NCBI RefSeq assembly: GCF_051014685.1
Contig: NC_135056.1
Coordinates: 7,564,001 to 7,628,000 of the forward strand
Length of the DNA stretch: 64,000 nt
From: Ptiloglossa arizonensis
Lineage: Eukaryota > Arthropoda > Insecta > Hymenoptera > Colletidae
Direction: 5' to 3'
Below are positions 26,386 to 41,411 of the stretch, piece after piece (the stretch's first letter is position 1; every line of letters begins with the position of its first letter). The position numbers and the translations under genes are program-made. The notes under the pieces are model-generated. The model saw only the letters and a program-made list of their open reading frames with translations. It did no database searches and was not told where the DNA came from.

Positions 26386-28989
26386 GGTTCGAGCTGTCGA
26401 AGCCTTTACTCAATGCCCACCTTTTCCCACACTTCACCATTTTCGTTGCATTGAAAAGACATTCGGCCACGATTCTGTTTATGGAGCTTTTTTAGGCTAG
26501 TGCCAACCACAGGAAGCGCCCCAGTCCTCCTCCCTCTCGCATTCCCCGTAGAGTTCATCCCCACGCCCGACTCGAACACACAGTCCACGCCTGCTCCCTT
26601 TAGTTTTACCGACCGTCGCTTTCGTTTCGAAAACATCTCTTCTTCTGCATGTTTTCCAAGAAACCGTTGTAAATTGACACACTAATCATTCTATCCAACT
26701 ACAATCGTACTGCGTAGTCTCTTTGGTTGCGTTTTCGGCCAAAATCACGGAAAAAATAGCGGGCGAAACTCGCGCACCAACGTTCACCCCGCAAGCCTGA
26801 CTGACTATACAGTAGCTATCGACTCTTTTACAATGAAAGCTACCGGTCTGCGCAACAGGATTCATTCATCGATGCTACCCATACAATCTTGTTAATAATT
26901 AAGCGCGCTAACGTCTCTATGGCGGACAATGTACGTAACAGTTACTCGTAATCCTGCGAGATTATCTAATTGAATTATTACTTGGAATTAGATTATACAT
27001 TTCATTTAAACAGAAAATCATTTTTTATATAATATAATATATAATCCAGTTTTATGATTTTCTTAAAATAATTAAATGTTTCCTCGATATCAAAGTACGC
27101 TACTTGAAAAAACGTATCTTGCACATTCGTTACAAGTTTATTATGAAATATAGTTAATTCAAATATATTTTCACAGTTGTCCTTATTCTCTTTTTCATAT
27201 ATATTCATATAATTATCTCATATTTTATTTCTTAACTGTGTTTTATAAATTATTATTTTGTACAAAATTTTAAGAAAAATTTCGATGTCTCTATTTCCTT
27301 CTCTTAAATATTTCAGTTGAATAAATTCCAATAGTATCATGTTTATTTTGCATTATTTTAGGTGCACGCGATTAATTAATATTAATATGTGATTTATTAA
27401 CGAATTCAGTGGATATTCAATTACAAATTTTTAATCATTATTTTATAAAAGACAATATCGACTTTATTACTTTTATCGGCTTACGTATCCTTATTTAAAC
27501 ATGTCCCTGAACGTGGAGCATACATTTTCCGCTACAGTTATTCGAACGATGTTAAGTTGTAATTATGGATCGATAATAGCGCAAATTTTTATTAAAAGTA
27601 CTATATTGTTGTTGGTCCGTTTTAAAGTGATAAGTAGGTCGTTATATGTAAGACTATAAATAAAACAACGTATTTAAAGTAATACATTTCAATTGTTATA
27701 TTTTTCGTATAACAATTAAAAGAACGAACCAATGATTTTAAATCGTACACCTAATAAAGTTATAAAATAATTAAACCAATATTAACTCTTAGAGAATAAT
27801 AAAATAAAGACGAAAAATGACATTGTTTAAAATTAATTAACGAAAATATTTATTTATTGTATAATTGACCTTTTAAAACTAGATTCAATTGATTAGTTTT
27901 TAAGTGCGAAATTCATAACAAAATTTTAACAAATCCAACATAAAATATATAAACACATTATAATTGAATAAAAATAAAATTTATATACAAAGTTTAAACA
28001 GCCTCTTTATTATTTTTTCTTTTTGTAAAATTTACTATATGATTTGTAATCGATAAGTGTCGACCATGAACATTATATATTGCTTCATTCTTATCCTCCC
28101 ACGCATAGAAAGAAACATTGATCCATATTTTTCTTCGACTGGGTCATTTCTTATCTACATACGTGTTTTGCATTTCATGTGTTTTATGACTCGTATTTTA
28201 TTACAAAAATATCACTGAAGTTGTTGAAGTGAACTCCGCGAAAGAAATATAGCATGATGTAAAAATAGGGGTTGAAGACGGTATCGTACTTAAGTGTGAG
28301 ATTTAAGAATACAGGGAAGTTCTGTATCATTTTTGAACAACATCAAATTAAAAACCTAGGTACATCAAGAAGTACAAATGTACAAATCTGTGTGGCCCTA
28401 TGATTAGTGGTAAAAAAACATTCGACTGCTTATACCTTCAAAAGTATCACTTTACATATCCACTTGTTTTGACCATAAGTATCTTACTTCGTACCTTCCT
28501 CGCAACACATACACATTATATTCGATATATTTAAATTTCTATTTTTACCGCTTTTTATTATGTTCAGGAAAACATCTTTTTACGTATTTCCAGTTACTAT
28601 TAGAAAGTTTCCACTTTAGTTCTAGCTTTGGTAAAAATTTGCTTTCAACAAATCGCATAGCTGAATACATAGGGAATTTTGAAGCCGTAAATGACGAAGA
28701 AATTACTTATAACCTATAAACAGTCATCTTCAGATTGACCGATCGGCAAAAAATTTTTGAACATAAAAACATCACGTTAATATGTTGAAAAAATAAATTT
28801 AAATAATGTCAGTGGCCGCAGAGAAACTTTATTGTTTGCAAAATTTCCATTAAATCCAAAAAGCATACAATGATTGAAATAAATAAAATTTCAATGGATA
28901 AATACGAAAATAAATACACCAGAATCTGGAAATAATCAAAAGGAGTTTAAAGTAGTGTGATACACATTGTTGCAGTAATTGACAGTAAT
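26386..28989. promoter_or_regulatory. Intergenic region between divergent Spred and Cyclin C
   Basis: About 2.6 kb. The first 500-600 bp are GC- and CpG-richer and probably hold the Spred 5' UTR and promoter. From about 26950 it becomes very AT-rich with no supportable exon. The last part must hold the Cyclin C 5' UTR. Nothing else stands out. Confidence 0.5.
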
Positions 28990-30179
28990 ATGGCTGGCAA
29001 TTTTTGGCAAAGTTCACATCAGTAAGATATCTCTATAAAATTCAGTTTTCTAATTAACTTTGTAAAACAATAAAATATTTTATATTTTTAGTCAACAATG
29101 GCTTCTAGATAAACAAGACCTAGTACGGGAACGGCAACATGATCTTTCGATTTTAACGGAAGAAGAATATCAGAAACTGTTCATATTTTTCTCAAATCGT
29201 AAGTTAAACATTCCAGCTATCGATTAATTGAATGTCACCAATACGTCTTAATAATATTATTATAAAGATCGGTATACTCTCCTCATAACTATGTGCATGG
29301 TTTATACGCGCATTCACATAATTTGTACGAAGATTCTAATTTTTTTAGTGATACAAGTGTTGGGTGAACAATTGAAGCTCAGACAACAAGTTATAGCTAC
29401 AGCAACAGTTTATTTTAAAAGATTTTATGCTCGTAATAGTTTAAAATGTATAGACCCTTTGTTGTTAGCACCTACATCAGTTTTCTTGGCTTCAAAAGTA
29501 GAGGAATTTGGAGTTATTTCTAATACCAGGTTAATTACAACTTGTCAAACTGTAGGTATGTAATTATATATTTATTGTAAAAAATGAAAAGTGAAAGAAA
29601 GTAAGTACATTAATTTATTTAATATTATTTCAGTAAAGAATAAATTCAATTATGCTTACTCGCAAGAATTTCCTTATCGTACAAATCATATTTTGGAATG
29701 TGAATTTTATCTTTTGGAACATTTAGACTGCTGTTTAATAGTATATCAACCATATCGTCCTTTATTGACTCTTATTCAAGATGTGGGTCCAGATGATCAG
29801 TTACTGACACTCGCTTGGCGCATAATTAATGATAGTTTGCGTACAGATGTTTGTCTACTATATCCACCATATCAAATAGCTATTGGTAAGACAATATTAT
29901 AAGTGCATTAAAATAAAATATAATATATATATTACTTTGTGCAAAAACAATGATACATTAATGGAAGTATTTATAGGATGTTTACAAATAGCTTGTGTTA
30001 TTCTACAAAAAGATCTGAAGTCATGGTTCGCTGAACTAAATGCTGATATGGAAAAAATTCAAGAAATTGCACGTTATATCATTAATTTATACGAGCTATG
30101 GAAAACATATGATGAAAAAAAAGAAATTCAAAGTTTATTATCTAAAATGCCAAAACCAAAAGCAGCACCACAGCGCTGA
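28990..30179 (+). CDS. CycC: Cyclin C
   Basis: Exons 28990..29021, 29092..29198, 29349..29555, 29634..29885 and 29977..30179 encode 266 residues. The N-terminus [10 protein letters not shown] is the family signature. The first cyclin box (about residues 45-145) contains [20 protein letters not shown] and [20 protein letters not shown]. The second follows with [20 protein letters not shown] and [20 protein letters not shown]. The C-terminus is [13 protein letters not shown], slightly shorter than the human tail. Cyclin C pairs with CDK8 in the Mediator kinase module in the nucleus; this is family knowledge. All introns are GT-AG and 70-151 bp long. It converges with the TFIIH p52 gene. Confidence 0.97.
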
Positions 30180-31345
30180 CATCAAGCTCTATTATCCTCC
30201 AATATTTGGGACTGATATTAAAATTCCCAATGACAAAGGTGAAAATTTTTATTCCACTGAATATGTTTATATTAATGATAAATTGGTACAATTTACAATT
30301 AAACAGTCAATTTTATAGTAGCAACATAATTTTATAATTTTCGTATTAATTTTTAAGTTAAACATTCTGTTATAAAAATTTTTAAATACATTGTATATTT
30401 TGTGCAATTAGAATGAAATTCGCTATATTGATTTCATTAGACTCAAAATAAGTTTAAAAATTAAACTTATAAAATATGTTTCTTACTATCTTACTATTTT
30501 TAAACTTATAAAATAAAATTTTTAATTTAAACTTATACTTATTTACGGGTATAAATGTAAAAATTTATAATTACATAACAAAAAGTGAAAAATTATTTTC
30601 CTTCTAAAATACATTAAAATACATTTATTCGTTTAAAAATTCATTTCAATTTCAACAAGAATACATTCTTTTGTGATGGCAATCTCTGGGTGGACTATAG
30701 CGTCAGTAAGTAATTACTATCAACTACAGTCAATTGCACAAATCTACATACACTCAATTTAATATGGTACAAAAATCTAAAGTAGGAACATATGTTACTA
30801 TAGACTATTTATATTTACAATTGAAGACCAATGAAGTATTAAATATATATAATAATAGAAACAATTCTTATATACTTCAATATACCTGTGATATTTTAAT
30901 ATACATTTTTATGACATTATATTTTGTATTTATTAATATTTTATTATAAATGAGATTAATAAATATTTTTTTTAAATATATTTCACTCTAACTAACAAAC
31001 AATTTAATACTTACAGAATTACTAAAACTTTCCTCTTGCCTATAATATTGCAATTTGTGGAGTGCGTGTAGACTTGTCACTGACTATAGTTAATTAATGT
31101 TGCCATTCTGTATCCCGGATGGCTTAAATTTCCTATCTTACAATTGTTACTTATAAGTTACGATGTTTCAGTTATGTAAGACTATTTATAGACTACTTGT
31201 TGGTGTACAATATTATATTTCATGAATTATTTACATTACAGATCTTAAAGTTGAAAAAATACAATGCAATATTGAAGATGAAATTTTACTAGAAATTATT
31301 TGTTGATAATCATATTTTGGTATATTTTTAGACACTCTCACTCCA
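30180..31345. other. AT-rich region between convergent CycC and GTF2H4
   Basis: About 1.2 kb holding the 3' UTRs of both genes. TTTATT at 30929-30934 is one possible minus-strand polyadenylation signal for GTF2H4. No exon is supported; the 30734-30949 open frame is low-complexity Tyr/Ile/Asn sequence. Confidence 0.5.
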
Positions 31346-33337
31346 CTAACCAGAGCCTTTAGAATATCGTTTCCAAAACTTTTTTACATCATCATGTCCT
31401 GCTTTTGTAACTACCATAGTTCGTTTTCTAAATAAATAAAATATTAAATAATAGATACATTCATACACATTTTTTAATTCTTTATATCTTCAAAAAAATA
31501 AAATGAAAATATTCATTTTGGGAAACATACCTTTCACTTTGCCAAATTAATACTCCAGTGGAAAGGGCATGATCTCTGAGCACTTCAAAATCAGTTTGGG
31601 AAAGAAACTGACTATATAAAACTCCTTCACTAAATATAAATCTGTTTCTTTCATTTTCCCATAATTTAATTTGATCTACAATAGTAGGAGGTAAAACTGG
31701 AGGACCTACCTCTATCATTTTACTGTGAGCATGTTGCTGCAAATAACTGTTGATATAGCAAAATGCAAATTAACTATTTTCTTTTGTACTGTGGAATATT
31801 ATACAAACAAAAATTACTTTGCCTGACATACCCTACAATTTGCACAGCAGTAATTCCACTCTTTAAAGCTTGACGTACAGAATCTCTTGTTAATATTGAT
31901 ACAACTAAGTTTGGAAATCTAGAAATGAAATTTTTAATTAAATATAAAGCATTTGTAAAGTATTTACACTTTTTTCAATCATACCTATATAACATTTCAC
32001 AAAATAAACCCAGCAAGGCAACTTGTAAATTTGAATTTGTATAAGCATATACTCTGTAATTTGTTTCAACAACAATATAACCTTCTTTCTCTGGATCTCT
32101 AGATAGTGGCTTGTTTTGTCCAGTAGCAATATTTAATGCTAATCGTGTAGGATAAAATCTAAAAATAAATATGTAATATACCTGCATTATTGATATAAAA
32201 TTATTCAATACATTTTATTGAAAGCATATACTACTTTACCGTCCAGCTTTACGTTTCCGTTGATAAACTAGTCCAAATTCTCGTAAATGTTGTAAGAATG
32301 TTAATAGACCTTCAGACATTCCTTCGGTACTGTAATCTTTACCAAGTGTTGAAAAATTTAATTGAAAGAGAAAAGTAAGGCACTCTACTAAATCAAGTCC
32401 TCTTGCTTCTATTGTGTCTAAGTATTGTAAAATAAAATACCACACCTATAACATATTTTTTATAATAAAAGTAAAACAGAAATGGTCATTGATAAAAATG
32501 AATTGCTTACTACAAGAAAAAAGATAATAGAAATCTTTATTTTAAGTGTAATTAGTAATATCAAGAATTCTTAATTTGTATTTAAATACCTGTGATGCAG
32601 TTTCTAATAGCAAAAATTGAAAACCGGCTTGTGTAATGACTGGACTTCCATCAGCTTCATCTCGTTTCATTAATCCAGCATGCAGAAGAATTCTAACAGC
32701 ATCAGCCGATATACCTATAACATTATTTACATTGTAAAAGAATAATATTTTAATTATAAGTGATTTAATTAAATATTTTTTAATCATATAAAATAATTGT
32801 ATTTAATTTTAGTTAAAATATACCTTCCTGCTGTTGCGAACCAACCATATAATGTAAAACACATTCCCATCTTTCTAATGCATACGAATCTAAAAATGCA
32901 ACATCTCTAGGTTTACTATCAGTTTCCATTTGATTCGACATTGTCCATGGTTTCCCACCTCCCAGTAGAACTATTTTCAAGTTTTTCTTAAATGTAATAT
33001 TTAAAATCCAACCAGGTAATCCTCCTGGTATTGATGCTTCCTTCCATACATTCAGTTCATTTAATATCGAAACTACCTTTTGATGTTCTTCAAAATGAAG
33101 TTTAGAACACCAAGAGGCGATGACTGCTTGAGGTACTGGTTGTTCAACAAACAATAATCGCATAACATAGTGCTTTGCTATTACAGGTAATTCACGAAAC
33201 ACAGCTAAACAAATTGGGGGATTATGATATAATTTGTTTAGTACATCTGATGGACGTGATTTTAAATACTCCTGAAGATTTTTGCATTGTAATCCAGTTG
33301 GACGTAACAGATTCTTTCCAGTTATCGTATTTGACAT
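31346..33337 (-). CDS. GTF2H4: TFIIH subunit 4 (p52/Tfb2)
   Basis: Seven exons, complement(32824..33337, 32590..32714, 32240..32445, 31985..32158, 31832..31918, 31531..31746, 31346..31427), encode 467 residues, against 462 in human. The N-terminal half has [20 protein letters not shown] and [19 protein letters not shown]. The middle contains [20 protein letters not shown] followed by [20 protein letters not shown]. The C-terminal part, with [20 protein letters not shown] and [17 protein letters not shown], is the region that in this family contacts the p8 subunit. The protein anchors and stimulates the XPB helicase in TFIIH, acting in transcription initiation and nucleotide excision repair (family knowledge). 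It is head to head with CPSF1, 676 bp between start codons. Confidence 0.96.
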
Positions 33338-34013
33338 TATTTTATATATTTAATAACAAATTATGTATAACATCGAACGATACTTGTAACTGAATTTAGA
33401 CTGTTACAGTTAACAAGAAATATTTTTCTTGTATTAACCTTTTCTAACAAATAATAATATAAATTATCTTAAAAAATTCTATGCATAATGTTAAATTTTA
33501 AGTAAACATTGCAATTTTAAAATTAATATCTCTAAATTTACATTTGTCGATCCTTCAACACACTCGCGGCGCTTTGGCGCTTACACTAGATTACAGTATA
33601 ATTCATGAAGTATATAAAAGATATATTACATATATTCTCCATAGTATCATTGGTTACAAGTGTGTACAGAAATTACATTCATGTGTATTCACTTTGCACT
33701 TGGGATAACAGATGTTTATTATTATGGTGCACATTTCGGCTTTAAAAATTAAATAATTTGTTAATTTCTTTCAAAGTTTTCAATATTCTTTTAAATATAT
33801 ACTATGTAATACAAGTGATTTAAGTCTAATATATTGACAGTACTGCCTATGAATCAGTACAGTACATTTTTTATCTTTATATTGGTATATTACATTAGAC
33901 GGCGTATAAATAACGAACTTCAAATGACAACATTGTGCAAAATTTTCTATATACATATACTAACCTTTACGGAATATGATTTTAGTTCATAACGATTAGG
34001 ACTACAATTCGTA
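33338..34013. promoter_or_regulatory. Probable bidirectional promoter of GTF2H4 and CPSF1
   Basis: 676 bp between two divergent start codons, AT-rich, with a short CpG-bearing patch near 33545-33580 (ACTCGCGGCGCTTTGGCGCT). It must hold both 5' UTRs. A shared promoter is inferred from the spacing only. Confidence 0.55.
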
Positions 34014-37000
34014 ATGTATTCAATATGTAAAAGTACTCATCCCGCTACGGGAGTAGAACACGCGATTACATGTTATTTCTTTAATCGTTCGGAAAAATGT
34101 CTTGTGGTAGCCGGCGCAAATATCATCAGAGTATTTTGTTTGATACCGGACGTGGATATAACAAAAAGAGAAAAATACACAGGTACATTAATTTATCTGT
34201 TACTTAAAATTTATTAAACCTTTAACTTTACCAGTCAGTATCTAAGTCAATTCTGTTCCTTACCACTAATGATTTCTCTTTAGTGCACAAGTTAAGTAGA
34301 GCCCTATATTTTGATTCGAATATATTTGAACATTTTCTTGATCAAAGGAATCAATGTATTTTATAAATGTAGTAATGTACAATATTCAATGTTCTGAGAA
34401 TGTGTATAAAAAATGTTATTTTTACAGATTGAACATGTACTCTACATACATGTATATGATTTGGCATTTATTACATTTTATTTTCTTAACATATTCTTTA
34501 TCTAGCAACTATCCTTGTTATAATTATTTTCATCTTTTATTAGATGATCAAAAATGCAATTCTTGATCACAAAATAATAAAAAGTAAAACTAAAATTTTA
34601 TATACTTTAGATGAATGGAAATGCATTTTTCTTTTCTTGCTACAAATTAAATATTCTTAAGAAATTCTTATCACTATTACATAAACAGACTTAGTGTAAA
34701 TGATCTGAATTATGTTAAAAAGTACCTAAGCAAGAGAGATAAATAGAAATAATTTCCAGAACATTGTAAAATCGATCAATTTATTTTGTTTCAGAATCAC
34801 GACCGCCAAAAATGAAATTAGAATGTTTATCTCAATACACTTTACATGGCAATGTAATGTCAATGCAAGCTGTAGCTCTTGTTGGGTCTCAAAGAGATTC
34901 TCTCTTGTTAAGTTTTCGTGATGCAAAATTATCAGTTGTAGAATATGATCAAGATACACATGATCTCAGAACAGTATCATTACATTATTTTGAAGAAGAA
35001 GAAATAAGGGTAAGTTAACTGTGAAATACTTTTAAATATTTCCATTTTTGTAAAACAAATACGTAAGAAATATAATAAAAAATAATTATTTATTTATTTA
35101 GGATGGATGGACAAATCATCATCACATTCCTATTGTTAGGGTAGATCCTGAAGGAAGATGTGCAGTAATGTTAATATATGGTCGAAAATTAGTTGTATTG
35201 CCTTTTAAAAAAGATCCAAGTCTTGATGATGGAGATTTATTAGATAATTCAAAAGCATCATCTAATAAAACTCCTATTTTATCATCGTATATGATAGTAT
35301 TAAAATGTTTAGAGGAAAAAATGGACAATATAATAGATTTACAGTTTTTACATGGGTACTATGAACCAACATTATTAATATTATATGAACCAGTGAGAAC
35401 ATTTTCAGGGTAAGTTTTATGTTTCTCAATTTAACTTTTTCTGATAAGATCTTTCAATAAATAACTAACATGATATAAAATTGTAGACGTATTGCAGTCA
35501 GACAAGATACTTGTGCTATGGTTGCAATATCATTAAATATTCAACAGAGAGTACATCCTATAATTTGGTCTGTATCAAATTTACCATTTGATTGCTATCA
35601 AGCAGTGCCAGTAAAAAAACCCCTTGGTGGGACCTTAATTATGGCAGTTAATTCTCTCATTTACTTAAATCAAAGCATACCGCCTTATGGTGTTTCCTTA
35701 AATAACCTAGCAGAAACCAGTACAAATTTTCCATTAAGTTAGTATTAAATAATGTGTTTTATGTATTTTTTATCCAAAAACAGCCTATATGTTACTCAAA
35801 TATCAGTATATTTCAATTAATTGAAATGATTTATAATTATAGAACCACAAGAGGGAGTAAAAATAAGCTTAGAAGGTTCTCAAGTTGCATTTATATCTTC
35901 TGATCGTTTAGTGATTTCTTTAAAGAGTGGAGAATTGTACGTATTATCCTTATTTGCGGATAGCATGCGTTCAGTAAGAGGTTTTCACTTTGACAAAGCT
36001 GCAGCAAGTGTTTTAACGTCATGTGTAAGTACATTTGAAAAACAAATTGTATGTAATTTGTACTTACACAATATGTATTAATAAATAATTTATACTTATA
36101 TACATATAATTTAATTTGTAGGTGTGTATGTGTGAAGATAATTACCTCTTTCTGGGGTCACGTCTTGGTAATTCACTTTTATTAAGATTTATTGAAAAAG
36201 AGTCAGAAAATTTGCAAAATACATATGAAACTGAAATAACAATTGAAGAAGATGAAACTGAAGAAACTCCAGCAAAAAAAATAAAACAAGATTTTATAGG
36301 AGATTGGATGGCATCTGATGTATTAGACATAAAAGATCCAGAAGAGTTAGAAGTGTATGGAAGTGAAACACATACTTCCATACAGATCACATCATACATA
36401 TTTGAGGTATTTACCTACAAAAACATAGAATAAAAAAAATTTATTCCATTATTCAATTAAATCTTTGCAGGTATGTGATAGTTTATTAAATATTGGACCA
36501 TGTGGCAATATATCTATGGGTGAACCAGCTTTTTTATCTGAAGAATTTTCACACAGTCAAGACCCTGATGTTGAACTTGTCACAACTTCTGGATATGGTA
36601 AAAATGGTGCACTTTGTGTCCTTCAATGTTCTATTCGACCTCAGGTACTTGTTTCACACCTTGATATTTTTCAGTATGATTATTTTTATATTCATTTAAT
36701 AAGAGTATTATTTTATCATGAAACAGGTTGTAACAACATTTGAATTACCAGGATGCGAAGATATGTGGACAGTCATTGGTACCTTAAATATTGATGAACA
36801 AATAAGACCTGAAGCAGAAGGATCTCATGCCTTTCTGATTTTAAGTCAAGAAGATTCAACAATGGTATCATGAATTTTATACCTGTGTAATATTTTTGTT
36901 TTCAAGTATAATATGTATTATTTAACATCATAATGCATTTAGATATTACAAACTGGTCAAGAAATTAATGAAGTGGATCAAAGTGGATTTAGCACACAAG

Positions 37001-40000
37001 GGAGTACAGTATTTGCTGGAAATCTTGGTGCAAATAGATATATAGTACAAGTTACTCAAATGGGTGTACGTCTTCTACAAGGAATTGAGCAAGTACATAT
37101 AATACTGATATGATAAACAATTACTTGCATGTGTACTTATATAAAATCCTAGATACAGCTTCACGTATTACAATTATAGATACAACATATGCCTATTGAT
37201 CTTGGATGCCCAATTGTACATGCAAGTTGTGCAGATCCTTATGTAACACTACTTTCTGAAGATGGCCAAGTTATGTTATTGACTCTTAGAGAAGGTCGTG
37301 GAACTGCAAAATTGCACGCCCAAGCAGCTAATTTATTGTTTGTAAGCCAATAATTTTATTAAAATGTTTGTTATTTGTTATTTCCAATTTAAATGTTAGT
37401 AATTTAAATTCTAGCGTCCTCAAATAGAAGCACTTTGTGCTTATAGAGACGTTAGTGGAATATTTACGACACAATTACCTGAAAATGTAGAAGATGAAGT
37501 ATCTGAAGAAGAACATAATATAGAAGAACCACCCATAGTTAGTAATATTGATAATGAAGATGATCTTCTTTATGGTGATGCACCAGCCTTTCAAATGCCT
37601 GCACCATCACAGACTAAAGTATCTGAAGGAGCATCAAAAAAAGCTCCTTGGTAATTTTTTTAAATTTATAATCTATTCTAAGTTTTCTTTCTCTTTTATG
37701 AAATAGTGGATACAATTATGTAATGATTATACATTTTTGATAGGTGGCAAAAGCATTTACAAGAGATAAAACCAACGTATTGGTTATTAGTATACAGAGA
37801 TAGCGGAACACTAGAAATTTATTCACTTCCTGATTTGCGCTTATCTTACCTTATTCGTAATTTTGGATATGGACAATATGTATTACATGACAGTATGGAA
37901 TCTACAACGTTGCAAACGGCTACTGTTAACGAAATTCCTAATCCTGAAATGCAGGTATTGTAAATTAAATAACATTAATATTAACTAAAATAATAAGCAC
38001 ACATTTTCTACGAAAGTATGTTGTTACAGGTGCGTGAAATTTTAATGGTAGCATTGGGTCATCACGGAAACAGACCAATGCTTTTAGTAAGATTAGACTC
38101 TGAACTTCAAATCTATCAAGCATATAGGTATCCAAAGGGTCACTTAAAATTAAGATTTAAGAAATTAGATCATGGCATAATACCAGGACATCTAAGGTAC
38201 ATTTTTTTCTTAAATTGTAATATTTTTAATTTTTATATGTTGTAAGTTACTATTTTATTTTATAGGCCAACACCAAAAGACGAAGATATGCCTTCCATGA
38301 ATGAAACTCGACACTGCATGATGCGTTACTTCAGTAACATCGCTGGATACAATGGTGTGTTTATCTGTAGTGATTATCCGCATTGGATATTTCTTACAGG
38401 ACGTGGTGAGTTACGCACCCATCCAATGGGTATTGATGGGCCTGTAACATCCTTTGCGCCATTTAATAATATAAATTGTCCACAAGGTTTTCTCTATTTC
38501 AACAGAAAGGTATCATCATGTTTACGTCGATACCATAATTTTATTTTCATTATTATTATTGTTGTCATCGTTGTTATTATTATTATTATTTAAGTTAAAT
38601 TAAATCCTAAATATGCACTTTTATATTTTAATTTTAGGAAGAGTTAAGAATATGTGTTTTACCAACTCATTTATCGTATGATGCTCCATGGCCCGTCAGA
38701 AAAGTACCCCTGCGATGTACACCGCATTTTGTAACATATCATCTTGAAAGTAAAACTTATTGTGTTATAACGAGTATAGCCGAACCACTTAAAAGTTATT
38801 ATAGATTTAATGGCGAAGATAAAGTATGAACTCAAAAAATAATAGTAATATTTTTAAAGTAATACTAACATTTTTATTATTATTATTTTCTGCCCTTCTT
38901 GTTTTAGGAATTTACAGAAGAAGAACGATCAGAAAGATTTATTTACCCTTCACAGGAACAATTTTCGATAGTGTTATTTTCGCCTGTTTCGTGGGAAACT
39001 ATTCCTAATACTAAAATTGAACTTGATCAGTGGGAGCATGCCACTTGTTTAAAAAATGTTTCTTTGGCTTATGAAGGAACACGATCTGGTTTGAAGGGTT
39101 ACATAGTAGTAGGAACAAATTATAATTATGGTGAAGATATTACAAGCAGAGGAAGAGTAAGTCTTACATTTAAACTTATTGTATTAAGTATACTACATTT
39201 ATAATAATCCTACGATTTAGGTCTTGAACTTATTTTTCAGATACTCATATTTGATATAATTGAAGTTGTACCTGAACCTGGTCAACCATTAACAAAAAAT
39301 AGATTTAAACAGATTTATGCAAAAGAACAGAAAGGTCCAATAACTGCTATTACACAAGTATCAGGGTTTTTAGTCTCAGCAGTTGGGCAAAAAATATATA
39401 TTTGGCAACTAAAGGATAATGACCTTGTTGGAGTTGCTTTTATAGATACTCAAATTTACATTCACCAAATGTTAAGCATTAAAAGCTTAATTTTAATAGC
39501 TGATGTATATAAATCAATTAGTTTATTAAGATTTCAAGAAGAATATAGAACTCTGTCTCTTGTCAGTAGAGTAAGTAAAAGTTCACTTATAACTGCGCAT
39601 TCTTAATGTAAAAAAATTAAAAGAAAATATGTATATTTTTTTAGGATTTTAGACCAGCGGAAGTATATACTATTGAATACTTAATTGATAATACTAATTT
39701 AGGATTTCTTGTGGCCGACGGTGAAAGTAATGTAGCTTTATTTATGTATCAACCAGAATCAAGGGAAAGCCTTGGGGGACAAAAGTTAATTAGGAAGGCT
39801 GATTTTCACTTGGGCCAGAAAATAAACACGTTCTTCCGTATAAAGTGTAGACTTTCAGATCCTGCAAATGATAAAAAACATTTTTCTGGAGCAGACAAAA
39901 GACACGTTACCATGTACGGTAAGCAGAATTTAAAAAATCGTGAAAAAAACGAAATGCAAAGTTACTTAAATATGTAAGTAAAATTACATTAATTGTATTT

Positions 40001-40407
40001 TGTATTAGCATCTCTTGATGGAAATCTTGGTTACATTTTACCTGTACCAGAAAAAACATATCGAAGATTACTTATGTTACAAAATGTTTTGGTAACACAT
40101 ATTTGTCACATTGCTGGATTAAACCCGAAAGCTTATCGGTAAATATCTTACCCAAAATAATTATACATTAGGATTGAAGTTGTAAATAATTTCTATAATT
40201 AATTATTTTTCTCTTTTCAGTACTTACAAAAGCTATGTTCGGACTCAGGGAAATCCTGCAAGGGGTATCATTGATGGTGACCTTGTTTGGCGCTATCTCT
40301 ACTTACCTAACAACGAAAAAATAGATGTGGCTAAAAAAATTGGAACGCGTGTACAAGAAATAATAGAAGATCTTACAGAGATAGATCGCCAAACAGCTCA
40401 TTTTTAA
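34014..40407 (+). CDS. CPSF1: Cleavage and polyadenylation specificity factor subunit 1 (CPSF160)
   Basis: Twenty exons encode 1415 residues (human 1443): 34014..34182, 34795..35009, 35102..35409, 35487..35737, 35843..36024, 36122..36406, 36471..36644, 36727..36864, 36943..37092, 37180..37341, 37415..37650, 37744..37954, 38030..38196, 38266..38509, 38638..38823, 38908..39156, 39241..39570, 39645..39918, 40009..40138, 40221..40407. Phases agree at every junction. The protein is the triple beta-propeller type: MMS1-like N-terminal region, then the CPSF_A domain near the C-terminus ([20 protein letters not shown]). [11 protein letters not shown] near residue 425 resembles a nuclear localisation signal. 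Diagnostic matches include [20 protein letters not shown] and the [11 protein letters not shown] junction. In the family it scaffolds CPSF30 and WDR33 for AAUAAA recognition. Confidence 0.97.
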
Positions 40408-41411
40408 AATAGTGCCTTTTCATCATTCCACATAACAAAGAATATTAAAAAAAAAATACTTTTGTTTCTTAAATAACAAAATGTTTTATCGAGAGAATAG
40501 TTTTTCTATGTTAAATAAAAATAACTTTTCATGCTTGTAATTTGCATTGAATTTACATTTAATTATAGCTATATTGTTTTACTATTTTTCATCAAATGTG
40601 AAAATCTGAAATGTGAATACTTATTAATATGAACAATATAGATATATGTATGTCAATTAGAATGAATATTGTACAAATCAAAATTTTATTATCGATTCTA
40701 TAACTCGTTAAATTCGCAAGTTATTTTCTATCACAGAAACGTATATAACATTAATTTAAAAAATAAACTTTTTTAAAAACTGAAATATTTTTAACTTTTT
40801 TTGAAGTATATAGAGATCATTACGTTATAAAGGATATAAGTTAAAATATATTTCATAACACGATGCAGTCAATACCAATACGTGAATCCCTTCAAACGCT
40901 AAGATCGAGTCATTTTATGAGACAATCAATAAGACGCGAAACTCTACGTAGTATGTATTAACGTAAACGTATAAAATATTACAAACTATTTTTGTTAATA
41001 TTCTAAATAAAAAATTGTATTATTACATAGAAAAATTAAATTTCATATATATATATATATATACATGTCAAAATACGTACATTTTTATTTTAAAACTATA
41101 TTGATCAAACAATGACAAATCAAATATAACCAGTCAGTTAACATGAATGTAATGTAATTTCTACAGATTTATTAATATGTATGAATGTAAAACAGACAAT
41201 CAGTAAGATATACAATAATTAGAAATAACTAATATAATATGGTCAGGATAAAGTATTAAAGTGATACTAGTATTACAGTAAACATATTTTATTTTTATTC
41301 GTACAATTATCTATTACATATTGATTTTTATAAATATTTTATCATTTTAAATTATTTTTTGCAAAAATATTTATTACAATTTTATGTTTAATTACGTTTT
41401 CTTTTAAACAG
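40408..41411 (+). other. CPSF1 3' UTR and upstream region of the EFCAB2-like gene
   Basis: About 1 kb, AT-rich. AATAAA at 40514-40519, 107 bp after the CPSF1 stop, is a good polyadenylation candidate. A short TA tract lies at about 41047-41063. The non-coding or start-codon-splitting first exon of the EFCAB2-like gene is probably in the right third. Confidence 0.5.
40514..40519 (+). promoter_or_regulatory. Candidate polyadenylation signal of CPSF1
   Basis: AATAAA in the sequence TTAAATAAAAATAAC, 107 bp after the stop codon. Confidence 0.5.

Noticed and set aside
26261..26685. Overlapping frames on both strands around the Spred first exon
   Set aside because: They overlap the Spred start exon and its GC-rich 5' UTR; no conserved peptide.
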